Part shown: piece after piece, positions 16,659 to 25,449 of the stretch
How the letters are laid out: each line of letters starts with the position of its first letter
How positions within the stretch are numbered: the stretch's first letter is position 1
Assembly: GCF_900091585.1 (NCBI RefSeq)
Contig: NZ_FMHT01000003.1
Coordinates: 5,199,501-5,263,500 of the forward strand
Source of the DNA: Micromonospora nigra
GTDB lineage: Bacteria > Actinomycetota > Actinomycetes > Mycobacteriales > Micromonosporaceae
Length of the DNA stretch: 64,000 nt
Direction: 5' to 3'
Notes under the pieces: generated by a model
Told to the model about the DNA's origin: nothing
Seen by the model: only the letters and a program-made list of their open reading frames with translations
Databases searched by the model: none
Program-made: the position numbers and the translations under genes

Positions 16659-18272
16659 ATGATCTCGCCCGGTTCCACCGGCCCGGAGCGGGCCGACGCC
16701 ATCGTCATCGGGGCGGGCCACAACGGGCTCGTCGCCGCCAACCTGCTCGCCGACGCCGGCTGGGACGTGCTGGTGCTGGAGGCCACCGAGGTGCCCGGCG
16801 GGGCCGTCCGCTCCGGTGAGGTCACCGCCCCCGGCTACCTGAGCGACCTGTACAGCTCCTTCTACCCCCTCGGCTACGCCTCGCCGGTGCTGCGCGGCCT
16901 CGACCTGGACCGGCACGGGCTGCGCTGGCGGCACGCGCCGGACGTCCTGGCCCACCTGATGCCCGACGGCCGGGCGGCGGTGCTCAACCGGGACCCGGAC
17001 GCCACCGCCGCCTCACTGGAGGCGTTCGCGCCCGGCGACGGCGGGCGCTGGCTGACCGCGTACGACGAGTGGCGGCAGGTCTCCCGGCCGATGCTGGACG
17101 TCGTCACCCGGCCGTTCCCGCCGGTGCGCGGCGGACTGGACCTGGTGCGTCGGCTGCGCGTCGGCGGGGCGCTGCGGCTGGCCCGCCGCCTCGTGGTGCC
17201 GGTGCGGAAGCTGGGCGACGAGATGTTCACCGGCGAGGGCGGGCCGGCACTGCTGGCCGGCTGTGCCCTGCACACCGACCTGTCGCCCGAGGAGGCCGGC
17301 TCCGGGGTGTACGGCTGGCTGCTGGCGATGCTTGGCCAGCAGGTCGGCTGGCCGGTGCCCGACGGCGGGGCACAGCGGATCACCGACGCCCTGGTGGCCC
17401 GGCTGACCGCGCGGGGTGGGCGGATCCTCTACGGCGCGAAGGTCGACCGGGTGCTCACCGCGCGCGGTCGGGCCGTCGGGGTGCGTACGGTCGGCGGGAG
17501 CGGGTGGCAGGCCCGGCGGGCCATCCTGGCCGACGTGCCCGCCCCCGCGCTGTACCTGGACCTGGTGGGTGCGGCGGCGCTGCCGCCCCGGCTGGTGGAG
17601 GACCTGGCGCACTTCCGCTGGGACGGCTCCACGCTGAAGGTCGACTGGGCGCTGTCGGCCCCCGTGCCGTGGACGAACCGGGCCGTGGCCACCGCCGGCA
17701 CCGTCCATCTGGGCGCGGACCTCGACGGGTTGACCGGCTACGCCGCCGACCTGGCGCGCGGGCTGGTGCCCCGCGACCCGTTCCTGCTGGTCGGGCAGAT
17801 GACCCTGGCCGATCCGAGCCACTCCCCGCCGGGCACCGAGTCGCTGTGGTCGTACACGCACCTGCCGTTCCGCCGTACCTGGCGAACCGAGGACGTGGCG
17901 GCACACGTCGACCGGATGGAGGACGTGCTGGAGGCCGCCGCGCCGGGGTTCCGCAGCCTGGTGGTGGGCCGGCACGTGGCCGGACCCGCCGACCTGGAGG
18001 ACGCCAATCCGAGCCTGGTCGGCGGCGCGCTGGGCGGCGGGACCGCCGCCGCGTACCAGCAGCTGTTCCTGCGGCCCATTCCCGGCCTGGGCCGCGCGGA
18101 CACGCCGGTGGACCGGTTGTTCCTGGCCAGCGCCTCGGCGCACCCCGGCGGCGGGGTGCACGGAGCACCGGGCGCGAACGCCGCCCGCGCCGCCCTCGCC
18201 CGGGACCGCGCCGTCACCGGCGCGGTCTACCACCGGTTGATCGACGCGGGCCACCGCGCGGTCTACCGCTGA
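16659..18272 (+). CDS. phytoene-desaturase-like FAD oxidoreductase
   Basis: A 537-aa flavoprotein of the carotenoid-desaturase/PYROXD2 type. The N-terminus DAIVIGAGHNGLVAANLLADAGWDVLVLEATEVPGGAVRS is the FAD-binding fold with the GG motif. LASASAHPGGGVHGAPGANAARAAL (about 490-515) is the C-terminal FAD motif of this subfamily. No other carotenoid genes lie nearby, so a carotenoid role is not supported. It may act on other lipids or in redox control. The ATG start is preceded by only a weak ribosome site. It is divergent from the aldehyde dehydrogenase and convergent with the mannosyltransferase gene, 25 bp away. Confidence 0.85.
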   Translation: MISPGSTGPERADAIVIGAGHNGLVAANLLADAGWDVLVLEATEVPGGAVRSGEVTAPGYLSDLYSSFYPLGYASPVLRGLDLDRHGLRWRHAPDVLAHLMPDGRAAVLNRDPDATAASLEAFAPGDGGRWLTAYDEWRQVSRPMLDVVTRPFPPVRGGLDLVRRLRVGGALRLARRLVVPVRKLGDEMFTGEGGPALLAGCALHTDLSPEEAGSGVYGWLLAMLGQQVGWPVPDGGAQRITDALVARLTARGGRILYGAKVDRVLTARGRAVGVRTVGGSGWQARRAILADVPAPALYLDLVGAAALPPRLVEDLAHFRWDGSTLKVDWALSAPVPWTNRAVATAGTVHLGADLDGLTGYAADLARGLVPRDPFLLVGQMTLADPSHSPPGTESLWSYTHLPFRRTWRTEDVAAHVDRMEDVLEAAAPGFRSLVVGRHVAGPADLEDANPSLVGGALGGGTAAAYQQLFLRPIPGLGRADTPVDRLFLASASAHPGGGVHGAPGANAARAALARDRAVTGAVYHRLIDAGHRAVYR

Positions 18273-18297
18273 CCCGGCACCGGGGCCCGGCCGCGGT

Positions 18298-19074
18298 TCA
18301 GCTTTCGATGTTGCGGTGCCGGGTGCGCAGCTTGAACGGCATCAACGCACTCTCGATCTTGGTGGCGGTGGTCATCTTCGACGCGCCGTCGCGCCGCTCC
18401 TCGAACCGGATCGGCACCTCCAGGATGGTGTGCCCCAGCTTCGTGGCCAGGTAGTGCATCTCCACCTGGAAGCTGTAGCCGTTGGACTGCACCCGGCCCA
18501 GCCCGATGTCGCGCAGCGCGTCCGCCCGCCAGATCTTGAACCCGGCCGTCAGGTCCCGGATCCGCACCCGCAGCAGGGTGTGCACGTAGAGGTTCGCCCA
18601 GCCGCTGAGCGCCCGCCGGTACAGCGGCCAGTTCTCGTCCAGCTCGCCGCCCGGCACGTACCGGGAGCCGATCACGACACCGGCCTGCGTGGACAGCAGC
18701 GCGCCCAGCATCCCCGGCAACGCCTCCGGCGGGTGGGACAGGTCGGCGTCCATCTGCGCGACGTACTCCGCGCCGCCGTCGAGGGCCCGGCCGATCCCGT
18801 CCACGTACGCCCGGCCCAGGCCCTCCTTGCCGGCCCGGTGCACGACCTCGAACCGCTCGGGGTGCTCGACGGCCAGCTTGTCCGCCACCTCGCCGGTGCC
18901 GTCGGGCGAGTTGTCGTCGGCGACGAGCACCCGCAGACCGGGCAGCGGCAGGGCCAACAGCCGCTCGACCAGCACCGGCAGGTTGCCCGCCTCGTTGTAG
19001 GTCGGGACCACGACGGTCAGGCGTGCGTCCCGCCACGGCGAGGGCAACTGGACGGGTTCGATCATGGCGGACAT
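18298..19074 (-). CDS. polyprenol-phosphate mannosyltransferase (Ppm1/DPM1-like)
   Basis: A 258-aa GT2 enzyme, expected to transfer mannose from GDP-mannose to polyprenyl phosphate on the inner face of the membrane. It matches dolichol-phosphate-mannose synthases along its length: LTVVVPTYNEAGNLPVLVERLL near the start, VLVADDNSPDGTGEVA, GLGRAYVDGIGRAL, and the catalytic VAQMDADLSHPPEALP (DAD motif, about residues 109-111). DLTAGFKIWR and RFEERRDGASKM follow. There is no fused acyltransferase (Lnt) domain as in mycobacterial Ppm1. Polyprenol-P-mannose feeds lipomannan-type glycolipids and protein O-mannosylation. ATG 19074 or ATG 19065 could be the start. Confidence 0.9.
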   Translation of the reverse strand: MSAMIEPVQLPSPWRDARLTVVVPTYNEAGNLPVLVERLLALPLPGLRVLVADDNSPDGTGEVADKLAVEHPERFEVVHRAGKEGLGRAYVDGIGRALDGGAEYVAQMDADLSHPPEALPGMLGALLSTQAGVVIGSRYVPGGELDENWPLYRRALSGWANLYVHTLLRVRIRDLTAGFKIWRADALRDIGLGRVQSNGYSFQVEMHYLATKLGHTILEVPIRFEERRDGASKMTTATKIESALMPFKLRTRHRNIES

Positions 19075-19195
19075 CCTCGGTCTGCGGACAGGGCTCCCTC
19101 AGAGCGTAGCCAGTCGTCCCATCCGGGGCGAAACGGCTCCCCGGCGGACGGACCAGCATCCGCCTCCGCCCGGTCGGCGTCGCCCGACCGGCACC

Positions 19196-20197
19196 TCAGC
19201 GCAACCGGCGGGCCAGCGCCCCGACCGCCAGGGTGACGCCGGCCAGCGCGACGGCCGACACGGCCGGCTTGTGCGTGCCGACCCACAGCGCCGCCGAGCG
19301 GTCACGCGCCCGGTCGGTGAACACCCCCGCCGCGCCCCGGTCCCGCTCGTCGTCGCCCGGCCGGTCCAGGTTGTCCCGCCAGGCGACCGGGTCGATCCGC
19401 TCCCCGGTCTGCTGGCTGTCCCAGCCGTCGCGGGCCAGCTTCCGGTCCAGCAGGCCGGGGAACAGCACGTCGCCCAGCCGCGCCCGCCAGGTCGGGCCGC
19501 CCACGTTCAGCTCGCGGGTCCCGTGGTCCGCCGCCCAGACGATGGCCCGTGCGGCCACCTCGGGCGCGAAGATCGGCGGGACGGGCTGCGGGTGCCGGGG
19601 CAACCGGGTACGCACCCACGAGAACTGCGGCGTGTTGACGGCCGGCAGCTGCACCATGGACAACCGCACCCCCGGGCAGTCCCGCAGCAGCTCGGCCCGC
19701 AGCGAGTCGTTGAAGCCCTGCACGGCGTGCTTGCTCGCGCAGTACGCCGCCTGCAACGGGATGCCCCGGTACGCCAGCGCCGACCCGACCTGCACGATGG
19801 CACCCCGACCGTGGGCCCGCATGTGCCGCAGCGCCGCCAGCGTGCCGTGCACGGTGCCGAGGTAGTTGACCTCCGTCACCCGGCGGAACTCGGCGGCGGA
19901 CACCTCCCAGGTGGGCGCGAAGACCGACACCATCGCGTTGTTCACCCACACGTCGATGCCGCCGAACCGGTTCGCCACCTCGTCGGCGGCCTGCTGCACC
20001 GCCCCGGCGTCGGCCACGTCCACCTGGTGGGTGCGCACGTCCGTCGCGCCCCGGTCCCGGCAGTCCCGGGCCGCCGCCGCGAGACCGGCCTGCCCGCGCG
20101 CCAGCAGCGCCACCCGGGCGCCCCGTTCGGCGTAGCGGCGGGCCACGGCCCGACCCACGCCGGCACTGCCACCGGTCACCACCACGGTCTGCGTCAC
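19196..20197 (-). CDS. short-chain dehydrogenase with C-terminal membrane helix
   Basis: A 333-aa SDR. VVVTGGSAGVGRAVARRYAERGARVALLARG (residues 5-35) is the NAD(P)-binding TGxxxGxG motif. The catalytic Ser and YxxxK are in QVGSALAYRGIPLQAAYCASKHAVQG. After the Rossmann domain comes a ~90-residue extension ending in a hydrophobic helix (AVSAVALAGVTLAVGALA). This form is common in actinomycete SDRs that sit on the membrane. The start is a GTG at 20197 that overlaps the stop of the upstream SRPBCC gene by 4 bp (GTGA), so translation is coupled. The substrate is unknown. Confidence 0.85.
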   Translation of the reverse strand: MTQTVVVTGGSAGVGRAVARRYAERGARVALLARGQAGLAAAARDCRDRGATDVRTHQVDVADAGAVQQAADEVANRFGGIDVWVNNAMVSVFAPTWEVSAAEFRRVTEVNYLGTVHGTLAALRHMRAHGRGAIVQVGSALAYRGIPLQAAYCASKHAVQGFNDSLRAELLRDCPGVRLSMVQLPAVNTPQFSWVRTRLPRHPQPVPPIFAPEVAARAIVWAADHGTRELNVGGPTWRARLGDVLFPGLLDRKLARDGWDSQQTGERIDPVAWRDNLDRPGDDERDRGAAGVFTDRARDRSAALWVGTHKPAVSAVALAGVTLAVGALARRLR

Positions 20198-20637
20198 TGC
20201 GGGTCCTTCTGTCGTCGGGCGATGTCGGCGAGGCGGTCGAGGGTCTCCCGGTTGCGCAGGTGCAGCACCAGATCGTTGACCTTGGTGCGGATCCAGCGCA
20301 GCGGCCCGGCGGCGAAGTCCTCGCCGAGCGACACCCGGGTGCCGCCCTCGACCGGCTCCAGGACGAACACCACGACGGCCTCGCCCGCCGGCCACAGGCG
20401 GGCGCGCAGCACCAACCGGCGCTGCGGCTCACACTCCAGCACGGTCGAGGCGTCCTCCAGTGAGAACGGCCACGGCCCGGCCCGGTGGAGCAGCCGGGCG
20501 CCCACCCCGGGCCACGCGTCGTCCACGTCGCGCACGTGCGCGGTGCCGACCACCCAGTCGCTGTACGTCCACCCGTCGGCCAGCACCGCCCAGACCCGAT
20601 CGGGGGGAGCCGCGATCACTGTCTCCACAACCGCCAC
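20194..20637 (-). CDS. SRPBCC family protein
   Basis: A small START-fold protein of about 147 aa. It begins VETVIAAPPDRVWAVLADGWTYSDWVVGTAHVRDVD, with the typical APPDxVW...L.D...Y..WV pattern, and has the strand block RLVLRARLWPAGEAVVVFVLEPVEGGTRVSLGE. It probably binds a hydrophobic ligand. The start is uncertain: GTG 20637 is preferred for the length of its conserved strand, but GTG 20628 and GTG 20661 are in frame. It overlaps the SDR gene by 4 bp, which suggests that they act together. It is divergent from the heptose operon. Confidence 0.75.
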   Translation of the reverse strand: MAVVETVIAAPPDRVWAVLADGWTYSDWVVGTAHVRDVDDAWPGVGARLLHRAGPWPFSLEDASTVLECEPQRRLVLRARLWPAGEAVVVFVLEPVEGGTRVSLGEDFAAGPLRWIRTKVNDLVLHLRNRETLDRLADIARRQKDPQ

Positions 20638-20666
20638 GTGTACCCCATACCCCCGTCCCACCGACG

Positions 20667-20689
20667 GCTAACAGCGGCGCCGGGTTAGC
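20667..20689. promoter_or_regulatory. inverted repeat between divergent units
   Basis: GCTAAC (20667-20672) and GTTAGC (20684-20689) are perfect inverted copies with an 11-bp spacer, one and a half helical turns centre to centre. They lie in the 143-167 bp gap between the SRPBCC/SDR unit and the heptose operon. It may be an operator; no binding protein can be named. Confidence 0.35.
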
Positions 20690-20804
20690 TTCTCCGCAGC
20701 GCCGGGTAACGCACCCGGGGCTACGGTGACGCCGCCGAACGCGGGCAGCGCCGGGGCGCGTCGCGGCGACGTTTACTCCCCGGGGCGCAGGGAACCCGCC
20801 GCCC

Positions 20805-22583
20805 GTGCGACAGGACCAGGGGAAACCGGATCAGCGCAGGTCAGCCGGGGGTTGCGCCGGCCTGGTCGGCCCTGTCCTGTTCGACGCGGTGCTGTTCGAC
20901 CGGGACGGCACGCTGGTCGAGGACGTGCCGTACAACGGCGACCCGGGCCGGGTGCGTCCGGTCCCGGGGGCGCGGGCGGCACTGGACCGGCTGCGCGCGG
21001 CGGGCCTGCGGCTGGCGGTGGTGACCAACCAGTCCGGCCTGGCCAGGGGCCTGTTCACCGAGTCGGACATGCGGGCGGTGCACGACCGGATCGAGCAGTT
21101 GCTCGGCCGGTTCGACGCGTGGCTGGTGTGCCCGCACGACGACGGGGACGGCTGTGCCTGCCGCAAGCCGCTGCCGGGACTGGTGCACGCCGCCGCCCGC
21201 ACGCTGGGCACGGTGCCCACCCGGTGCCTGGTGGTCGGGGACATCGGGCGGGACATGACCGCCGCCCTGGCCGCCGGGGCGTCGGGCGTCCTGGTGCCCA
21301 CCCCGGTCACCCGCGCCACGGAGATCGCCGCCGCCCCGCACGTCGCCGCCGACCTGCCGGCGGCGGTGACCCAGATCCTGCGCCGGCAGGCGGCGGTGGA
21401 TCCCGCCACCCACCTGCCCGCCGCCCGTCCCCCGGGGGACGGGCGTGGCGGCGCGTCCCGTGGCGTACCCGGCCGGACGGTGCTCGTCGTGCGGTCCGAC
21501 TCCGCCGGGGACGTCCTGGTCACCGGGCCGGGTATCCGCGCCGTCGCCGCCGGTGCCGGCCGGGTGGTGCTGCTGTGCGGGCCGCGCGGCCGGGCCGCCG
21601 CCGAACTGCTGCCCGACGTCGACGAGATCATCACCCACCGGCTGCCCTGGATCGACCCGGCCCCCGACCCCGTCGACCCCGCCGAGATGGGGGCCCTCAC
21701 CGAGCGGCTCGCCGCCGTCGGCGCCGACGAGGCGGTGGTCTTCACCTCCTACCACCAGTCGGCACTGCCCCTGGCCCTGCTCCTGCGCCTGGCCGGCGTC
21801 ACCCGCGTCGCCGCGATCAGCGACGACTACCCGGGTGCCCTCCTCGACGTGCGCCACCGCGTCCCGGTCGGTGTGCCCGAGCCCGAACGGGCCCTCTCGC
21901 TGGCCGCCGCCGCCGGCTACCCACCGCCTGCCGACGACGGCACCGCCCTGCGGCTGCGGCCGGCGGCGCCGCCGCCACCCGAGACGGGCGGACCCGGCTA
22001 CGTGGTGCTGCACCCCGGCTCCGCCGCCGAGGCCCGGGGCTGCCCGCCCGAGCTGGCCGAGCGGATCGCCCGGACGCTGGTCGCCGCCGGGCACCGGGTG
22101 GTCGTCACCGGCGGCCCGGACGAACGGGAGTTGACCGGCCGGGTCGCCGGCTCCCACGCCGTGGACCTGGGCGGCCGGACCGGGCTGGCGGAGCTGGCCG
22201 CCGTCGTGGCCGGCGCGGGAGCGGTGGTCGTCGGCAACACCGGACCGGCGCACCTGGCCGCCGCGTACGGGACGCCGGTGGTCAGCCTGTTCGCACCGAC
22301 CGTTCCGTTCGGGCAGTGGGGCCCGTGGCGGGTGCCGACGGTCCGCCTGGGCGACGCCACCGCCGCCTGCCGGGGAACCCGGGCCGCCCGGTGCCCCGTG
22401 CCCGGCCACCCGTGCGTGAGCGGGATCGACCCGGAGGAGGTCCTCGACGCGCTGCGACTGTTGGGCGTACCGCCGGCCGGGACGCCGACCCCGGCCGTCG
22501 TGGTGCGGTCCGTGGCCCCGGCGGTGGCCCGCGTGGGCAGCGTCGGCGGGGCGACCGTGACCAGCGGCGGTGGCGGTCGATGA
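20805..22583 (+). CDS. GmhB-like HAD phosphatase fused to GT9 heptosyltransferase
   Basis: A 592-aa two-domain protein. Residues about 26-190 form a HAD-IIIA phosphatase like GmhB, which removes the 7-phosphate from heptose-1,7-bisphosphate. DxDGT is at 32-36, VVTNQSG at 72-78, the zinc ligands Cys109, His111, Cys117 and Cys119 lie in CPHDDGDGCACRKP, and VVGDIGRDM is at 143-151. A Pro/Ala linker leads to a GT9 glycosyltransferase (about 225-560) with VVRSDSAGDVLVTGPGIRAV at its start, HPGSAAEARG and GNTGPAHLAAAYGTP near 475-489, and cysteines near the end as in RfaF-type heptosyltransferases. The start is a GTG at 20805, and an internal GTG at 20889 is possible. The stop overlaps the next gene (ATGA). 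Confidence 0.88.
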   Translation: MRQDQGKPDQRRSAGGCAGLVGPVLFDAVLFDRDGTLVEDVPYNGDPGRVRPVPGARAALDRLRAAGLRLAVVTNQSGLARGLFTESDMRAVHDRIEQLLGRFDAWLVCPHDDGDGCACRKPLPGLVHAAARTLGTVPTRCLVVGDIGRDMTAALAAGASGVLVPTPVTRATEIAAAPHVAADLPAAVTQILRRQAAVDPATHLPAARPPGDGRGGASRGVPGRTVLVVRSDSAGDVLVTGPGIRAVAAGAGRVVLLCGPRGRAAAELLPDVDEIITHRLPWIDPAPDPVDPAEMGALTERLAAVGADEAVVFTSYHQSALPLALLLRLAGVTRVAAISDDYPGALLDVRHRVPVGVPEPERALSLAAAAGYPPPADDGTALRLRPAAPPPPETGGPGYVVLHPGSAAEARGCPPELAERIARTLVAAGHRVVVTGGPDERELTGRVAGSHAVDLGGRTGLAELAAVVAGAGAVVVGNTGPAHLAAAYGTPVVSLFAPTVPFGQWGPWRVPTVRLGDATAACRGTRAARCPVPGHPCVSGIDPEEVLDALRLLGVPPAGTPTPAVVVRSVAPAVARVGSVGGATVTSGGGGR

Positions 22584-23557
22584 ACATCCTGCTCTGGCAC
22601 GTGCACGGCTCCTGGACCACCGCGTTCGTGCACGGCAAGCACCGGTACCTGGTGCCGGTCACCCCGGACCGTGGCCCCTGGGGCCTGGGCCGAGCCCGCA
22701 CGTACCCCTGGCCGGACAGCGCCACCGAGGTCACCCCGCAGCACCTGCGCACCGCCGACGTCGACCTGGTCGTCCTGCAACGACCGGAGGAGATCGACCT
22801 GGCCGCCGAGTGGCTCGGCCGCCGGCCCGGCCGCGACCTGCCCGCGATCTACGTCGAGCACAACACCCCCAAGGACGGCGACGTCCCGAACAGCCGCCAC
22901 CCGCTGGCCGACCGCGACGACCTGCTCGTCGTCCACGTCACCGCCTTCAACCAACTGTTCTGGGACACCGGGACGACCCGCACCACCGTCGTCGACCACG
23001 GCATCGTCGCGCCGGCGGCGTCGTACACCGGGGAACTGGACCGGCTCGCCGTGGTCGTCAACGAGCCGGTACGCCGGTGGCGGGTCACCGGCACCGACCT
23101 GCTGCCCCGGTTCGCCGAGATCGCTCCGCTGGACGTCTTCGGTCTCGGGGTCGCCGGGCTGGCCGAGCACCTGGGCCTGCCACCGGACCGGCTGACCAGC
23201 CACGACGACGTGCCCCAGCACCGGATGCACGCCGAGTTGGCCAGGCGGCGGGCGTACCTGCACCTGTGCCGGTGGACCTCGCTGGGCCTCAGCCTCGTCG
23301 AGGCCATGGCCATCGGCATGCCGGTCGTCGCGCTGGCCGCCACCGAGGCGGTGATGGCCGTGCCGTCGGACGCCGGCGCGCTGGACACCCGCACCGACGC
23401 CCTGCTGAGCGCCGCCGCCCGTTTCGTCGCCGACCCGCAGGCCGCCCGCGCCGCCGGCGAGCGGGCCCGGGTCGCCGCCCGCGACCGGTACGGCCTCGAC
23501 CGTTTCCTCACCGACTGGGACCGGCTGCTGGAGGAGGAAGTATGCGCATCGCGATGA
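22580..23557 (+). CDS. glycosyltransferase (GT-B type, heptose operon)
   Basis: A 325-aa protein. The N-terminus [19 protein letters not shown] begins a region that ends with [20 protein letters not shown] and [17 protein letters not shown]. The C-terminal half has the retaining GT-B pattern: [34 protein letters not shown], with the Glu of the donor-binding loop near residue 242. It should use a nucleotide sugar. The place in a heptose operon makes ADP-heptose or GDP-mannose possible donors, but this is inference. The ATG overlaps the previous stop (ATGA), so the genes are translationally coupled. Confidence 0.8.
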   Translation: MNILLWHVHGSWTTAFVHGKHRYLVPVTPDRGPWGLGRARTYPWPDSATEVTPQHLRTADVDLVVLQRPEEIDLAAEWLGRRPGRDLPAIYVEHNTPKDGDVPNSRHPLADRDDLLVVHVTAFNQLFWDTGTTRTTVVDHGIVAPAASYTGELDRLAVVVNEPVRRWRVTGTDLLPRFAEIAPLDVFGLGVAGLAEHLGLPPDRLTSHDDVPQHRMHAELARRRAYLHLCRWTSLGLSLVEAMAIGMPVVALAATEAVMAVPSDAGALDTRTDALLSAAARFVADPQAARAAGERARVAARDRYGLDRFLTDWDRLLEEEVCASR

Positions 23558-24759
23558 TCTCGGAGCACGCCAGCCCTCTCGCGATCCTGGGCGGCGAGGA
23601 CGCCGGCGGGCAGAACACGCACGTCGCCGAGCTCTCCGCCGCGCTCGCGGCCGCCGGACACGAGGTGCGGGTCTACACCCGCCGCGACGCCGTCGACCTG
23701 CCGGTGACCGTCCGGGCCCCCGGCGGGTACGAGGTGGTGCACGTCCCGGCCGGGCCGGCCGAACCGATGGTCAAGGACGCGCTGCTGCCGCACATGCGGG
23801 AGTTCAGCCGGTGGTTGGTGGACCGGTGGCGGGGCGGGGACTGGTCGCCCGAGGTGATCCACGCGCACTTCTGGATGAGCGGGCTGGCCGCCCTCGCCGC
23901 CAGCCGGCAGACCGGCGTGCCGGTCGTGCAGACCTACCACGCCCTGGGGGTGGTCAAGCGCCGGCACCAGGGCGTGCAGGACACCAGCCCGGCCCGCCGG
24001 ATCGGCTACGAGCGGGAGTTGGGTCGCGCGGTGGACCGGGTGATCGCCCAGTGCTCCGACGAGGTGGGCGAACTGGTGCGTCTCGGGGTGCCCCGGTCGC
24101 GGATGACGGTCGTGCCGTCGGGGGTCAACCTGGGCACCTTCGCGCCGCTGGGCCCCGCCGCCGAGCGGGAACCCGGGTCGGCCCGGATCCTCACCGTGGG
24201 CCGCCTGGTGGAACGCAAGGGCTTCCAGACCGTGATCCGGGCGATGGCGTACGTGCCCGGCGCCGAGTGCGTGGTGGTGGGCGGCCCGCCCGCCGGGCTG
24301 CTGGAGACCGACCCGTACGCCCGCCGGCTGCGGGCCCTGGCCGGCACCTGCGGCGTCGCCGACCGGGTCCGTCTGGTCGGGGCGGTGCCCCGCGAGGAGA
24401 TGGGCCGCTGGTACCGCTCGGCCGACGTGCTGGTGGCCGCGCCCTGGTACGAGCCGTTCGGGCTGACCCCGCTGGAGGCGATGGCGTGCGGTGTGCCGGT
24501 GGTCGGCACGGCGGTGGGCGGGCTGCGCGACACCGTCGTGCCCGGGGTGACCGGGGACCTGGTGCCGGCCCGGGATCCGCGGGCCCTGGGCACCGCCGTC
24601 CAGCGGCTGCTCGACGACCGGATCCGACGTTTCGCCTACGCGGACGCGGCCCGCCGCCGGGCCCGTGAGCGCTACTCGTGGGCGGTGACGGCGGAGCGGC
24701 TGGCCGAGGTGTACGACGAGGTGGCGTCGGTGCGTCGGCCGACGCGGGTGGTGGCCTGA
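23542..24759 (+). CDS. GT4 family glycosyltransferase
   Basis: A 405-aa retaining GT-B enzyme. The N-terminus [37 protein letters not shown] is the acceptor-side Rossmann strand with the GGQNxHV motif seen in sucrose-synthase- and MshA-like enzymes. VIHAHFWMSGLAAL and QTYHALGVVKRRHQG are typical. The donor side has ILTVGRLVERKGFQTVIRAM and PWYEPFGLTPLEAMACGVPVVGT with the E-x7-E motif (about residues 311-319). It overlaps the end of the previous gene by 16 bp, and the ribosome site GAGGAGGAAG lies within that gene. Its stop overlaps the next start (TGATG). The sugar donor is not known. Confidence 0.88.
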   Translation: MRIAMISEHASPLAILGGEDAGGQNTHVAELSAALAAAGHEVRVYTRRDAVDLPVTVRAPGGYEVVHVPAGPAEPMVKDALLPHMREFSRWLVDRWRGGDWSPEVIHAHFWMSGLAALAASRQTGVPVVQTYHALGVVKRRHQGVQDTSPARRIGYERELGRAVDRVIAQCSDEVGELVRLGVPRSRMTVVPSGVNLGTFAPLGPAAEREPGSARILTVGRLVERKGFQTVIRAMAYVPGAECVVVGGPPAGLLETDPYARRLRALAGTCGVADRVRLVGAVPREEMGRWYRSADVLVAAPWYEPFGLTPLEAMACGVPVVGTAVGGLRDTVVPGVTGDLVPARDPRALGTAVQRLLDDRIRRFAYADAARRRARERYSWAVTAERLAEVYDEVASVRRPTRVVA

Positions 24760-25439
24760 TGGCGGCGGACACCCTGCTGGAGACCCACCTGGCGAACCTG
24801 GCCGCCGCCCTGCTGCCGTACCGGCGGCACGCCGACCTGCTGGTGCGGTGGGGCACGACGCTCGCCGAGCGGCTGACCGCCGGTGGGCGGCTGCTGGTGG
24901 CGGGCAACGGCGGCAGTGCCGCCGAGGCACAGCACCTGACCGCCGAACTGGTGGGCAAGCTGCGCGAGGACCGCCGGCCACTGTCGGCCATCGCCCTGCA
25001 CGCCGAGACCTCCGCGGTGACCGCCATCGGCAACGACTACGGCTACGACGAGGTCTACGCCAGACAGGTGCGGGCCCACGGCCGCCCCGGCGACGTGCTG
25101 CTGCTGCTGTCGACCAGCGGCGCCAGCGGCAACCTGCTCGCCGCCGCCCGCGCGGGTCGGGAGGCCGGGCTGCGTTGCTGGGCCCTCACCGGCCCCACCC
25201 CCAACCCCCTCGCCGACGCCTGCCACGAGGCCCTCGCGGTGGACTCCCCGGACAGTCAGGTCGTCCAGGAGCTGCACCTGGTCTCCAGCCACCTCCTCTG
25301 CGAGTACGTGGAGGCGGCCCTGCCGGCCGGACCCGACCCGCAGGCCGTGCCGGCGGTGCCCGCCGCGCCGGCCGGGCCGGTGCGCACCGGGGTCGAGGTG
25401 GTGCTGGACGGCGGGGCCGGTCGCCCGGTCGAGGCGTGA
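24759..25439 (+). CDS. gmhA: sedoheptulose 7-phosphate isomerase
   Basis: A SIS-domain isomerase of 226 aa that converts sedoheptulose 7-phosphate to D-glycero-D-manno-heptose 7-phosphate, the first step of nucleotide-heptose synthesis. VAGNGGSAAEAQHLTAELVGKL (about 47-68) holds the sugar-phosphate loop and catalytic Glu63. LLLLSTSGASGNLLAA is the second phosphate loop. SQVVQELHLVSSHLLCEYVE gives the metal/catalytic Gln-Glu-x-His (H173). The last ~35 residues are a Pro/Ala/Gly tail not needed for the fold. The start overlaps the stop of the glycosyltransferase gene by one base. With HldE and a GmhB domain beside it, the assignment is strong. Confidence 0.92.
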   Translation: MAADTLLETHLANLAAALLPYRRHADLLVRWGTTLAERLTAGGRLLVAGNGGSAAEAQHLTAELVGKLREDRRPLSAIALHAETSAVTAIGNDYGYDEVYARQVRAHGRPGDVLLLLSTSGASGNLLAAARAGREAGLRCWALTGPTPNPLADACHEALAVDSPDSQVVQELHLVSSHLLCEYVEAALPAGPDPQAVPAVPAAPAGPVRTGVEVVLDGGAGRPVEA

Positions 25440-25449
25440 GGAGGACAGC

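Noticed and set aside
16659..18272. Carotenoid biosynthesis gene
   Set aside because: The flavoprotein resembles phytoene desaturase, but no phytoene synthase or GGPP synthase gene lies nearby and it fits the PYROXD2-like group better.
20726..23557. A 943-codon open frame crossing two genes on the plus strand
   Set aside because: Only its 3' third is the real glycosyltransferase (from ATG 22580); the rest is an out-of-frame shadow of the GmhB-GT9 gene.
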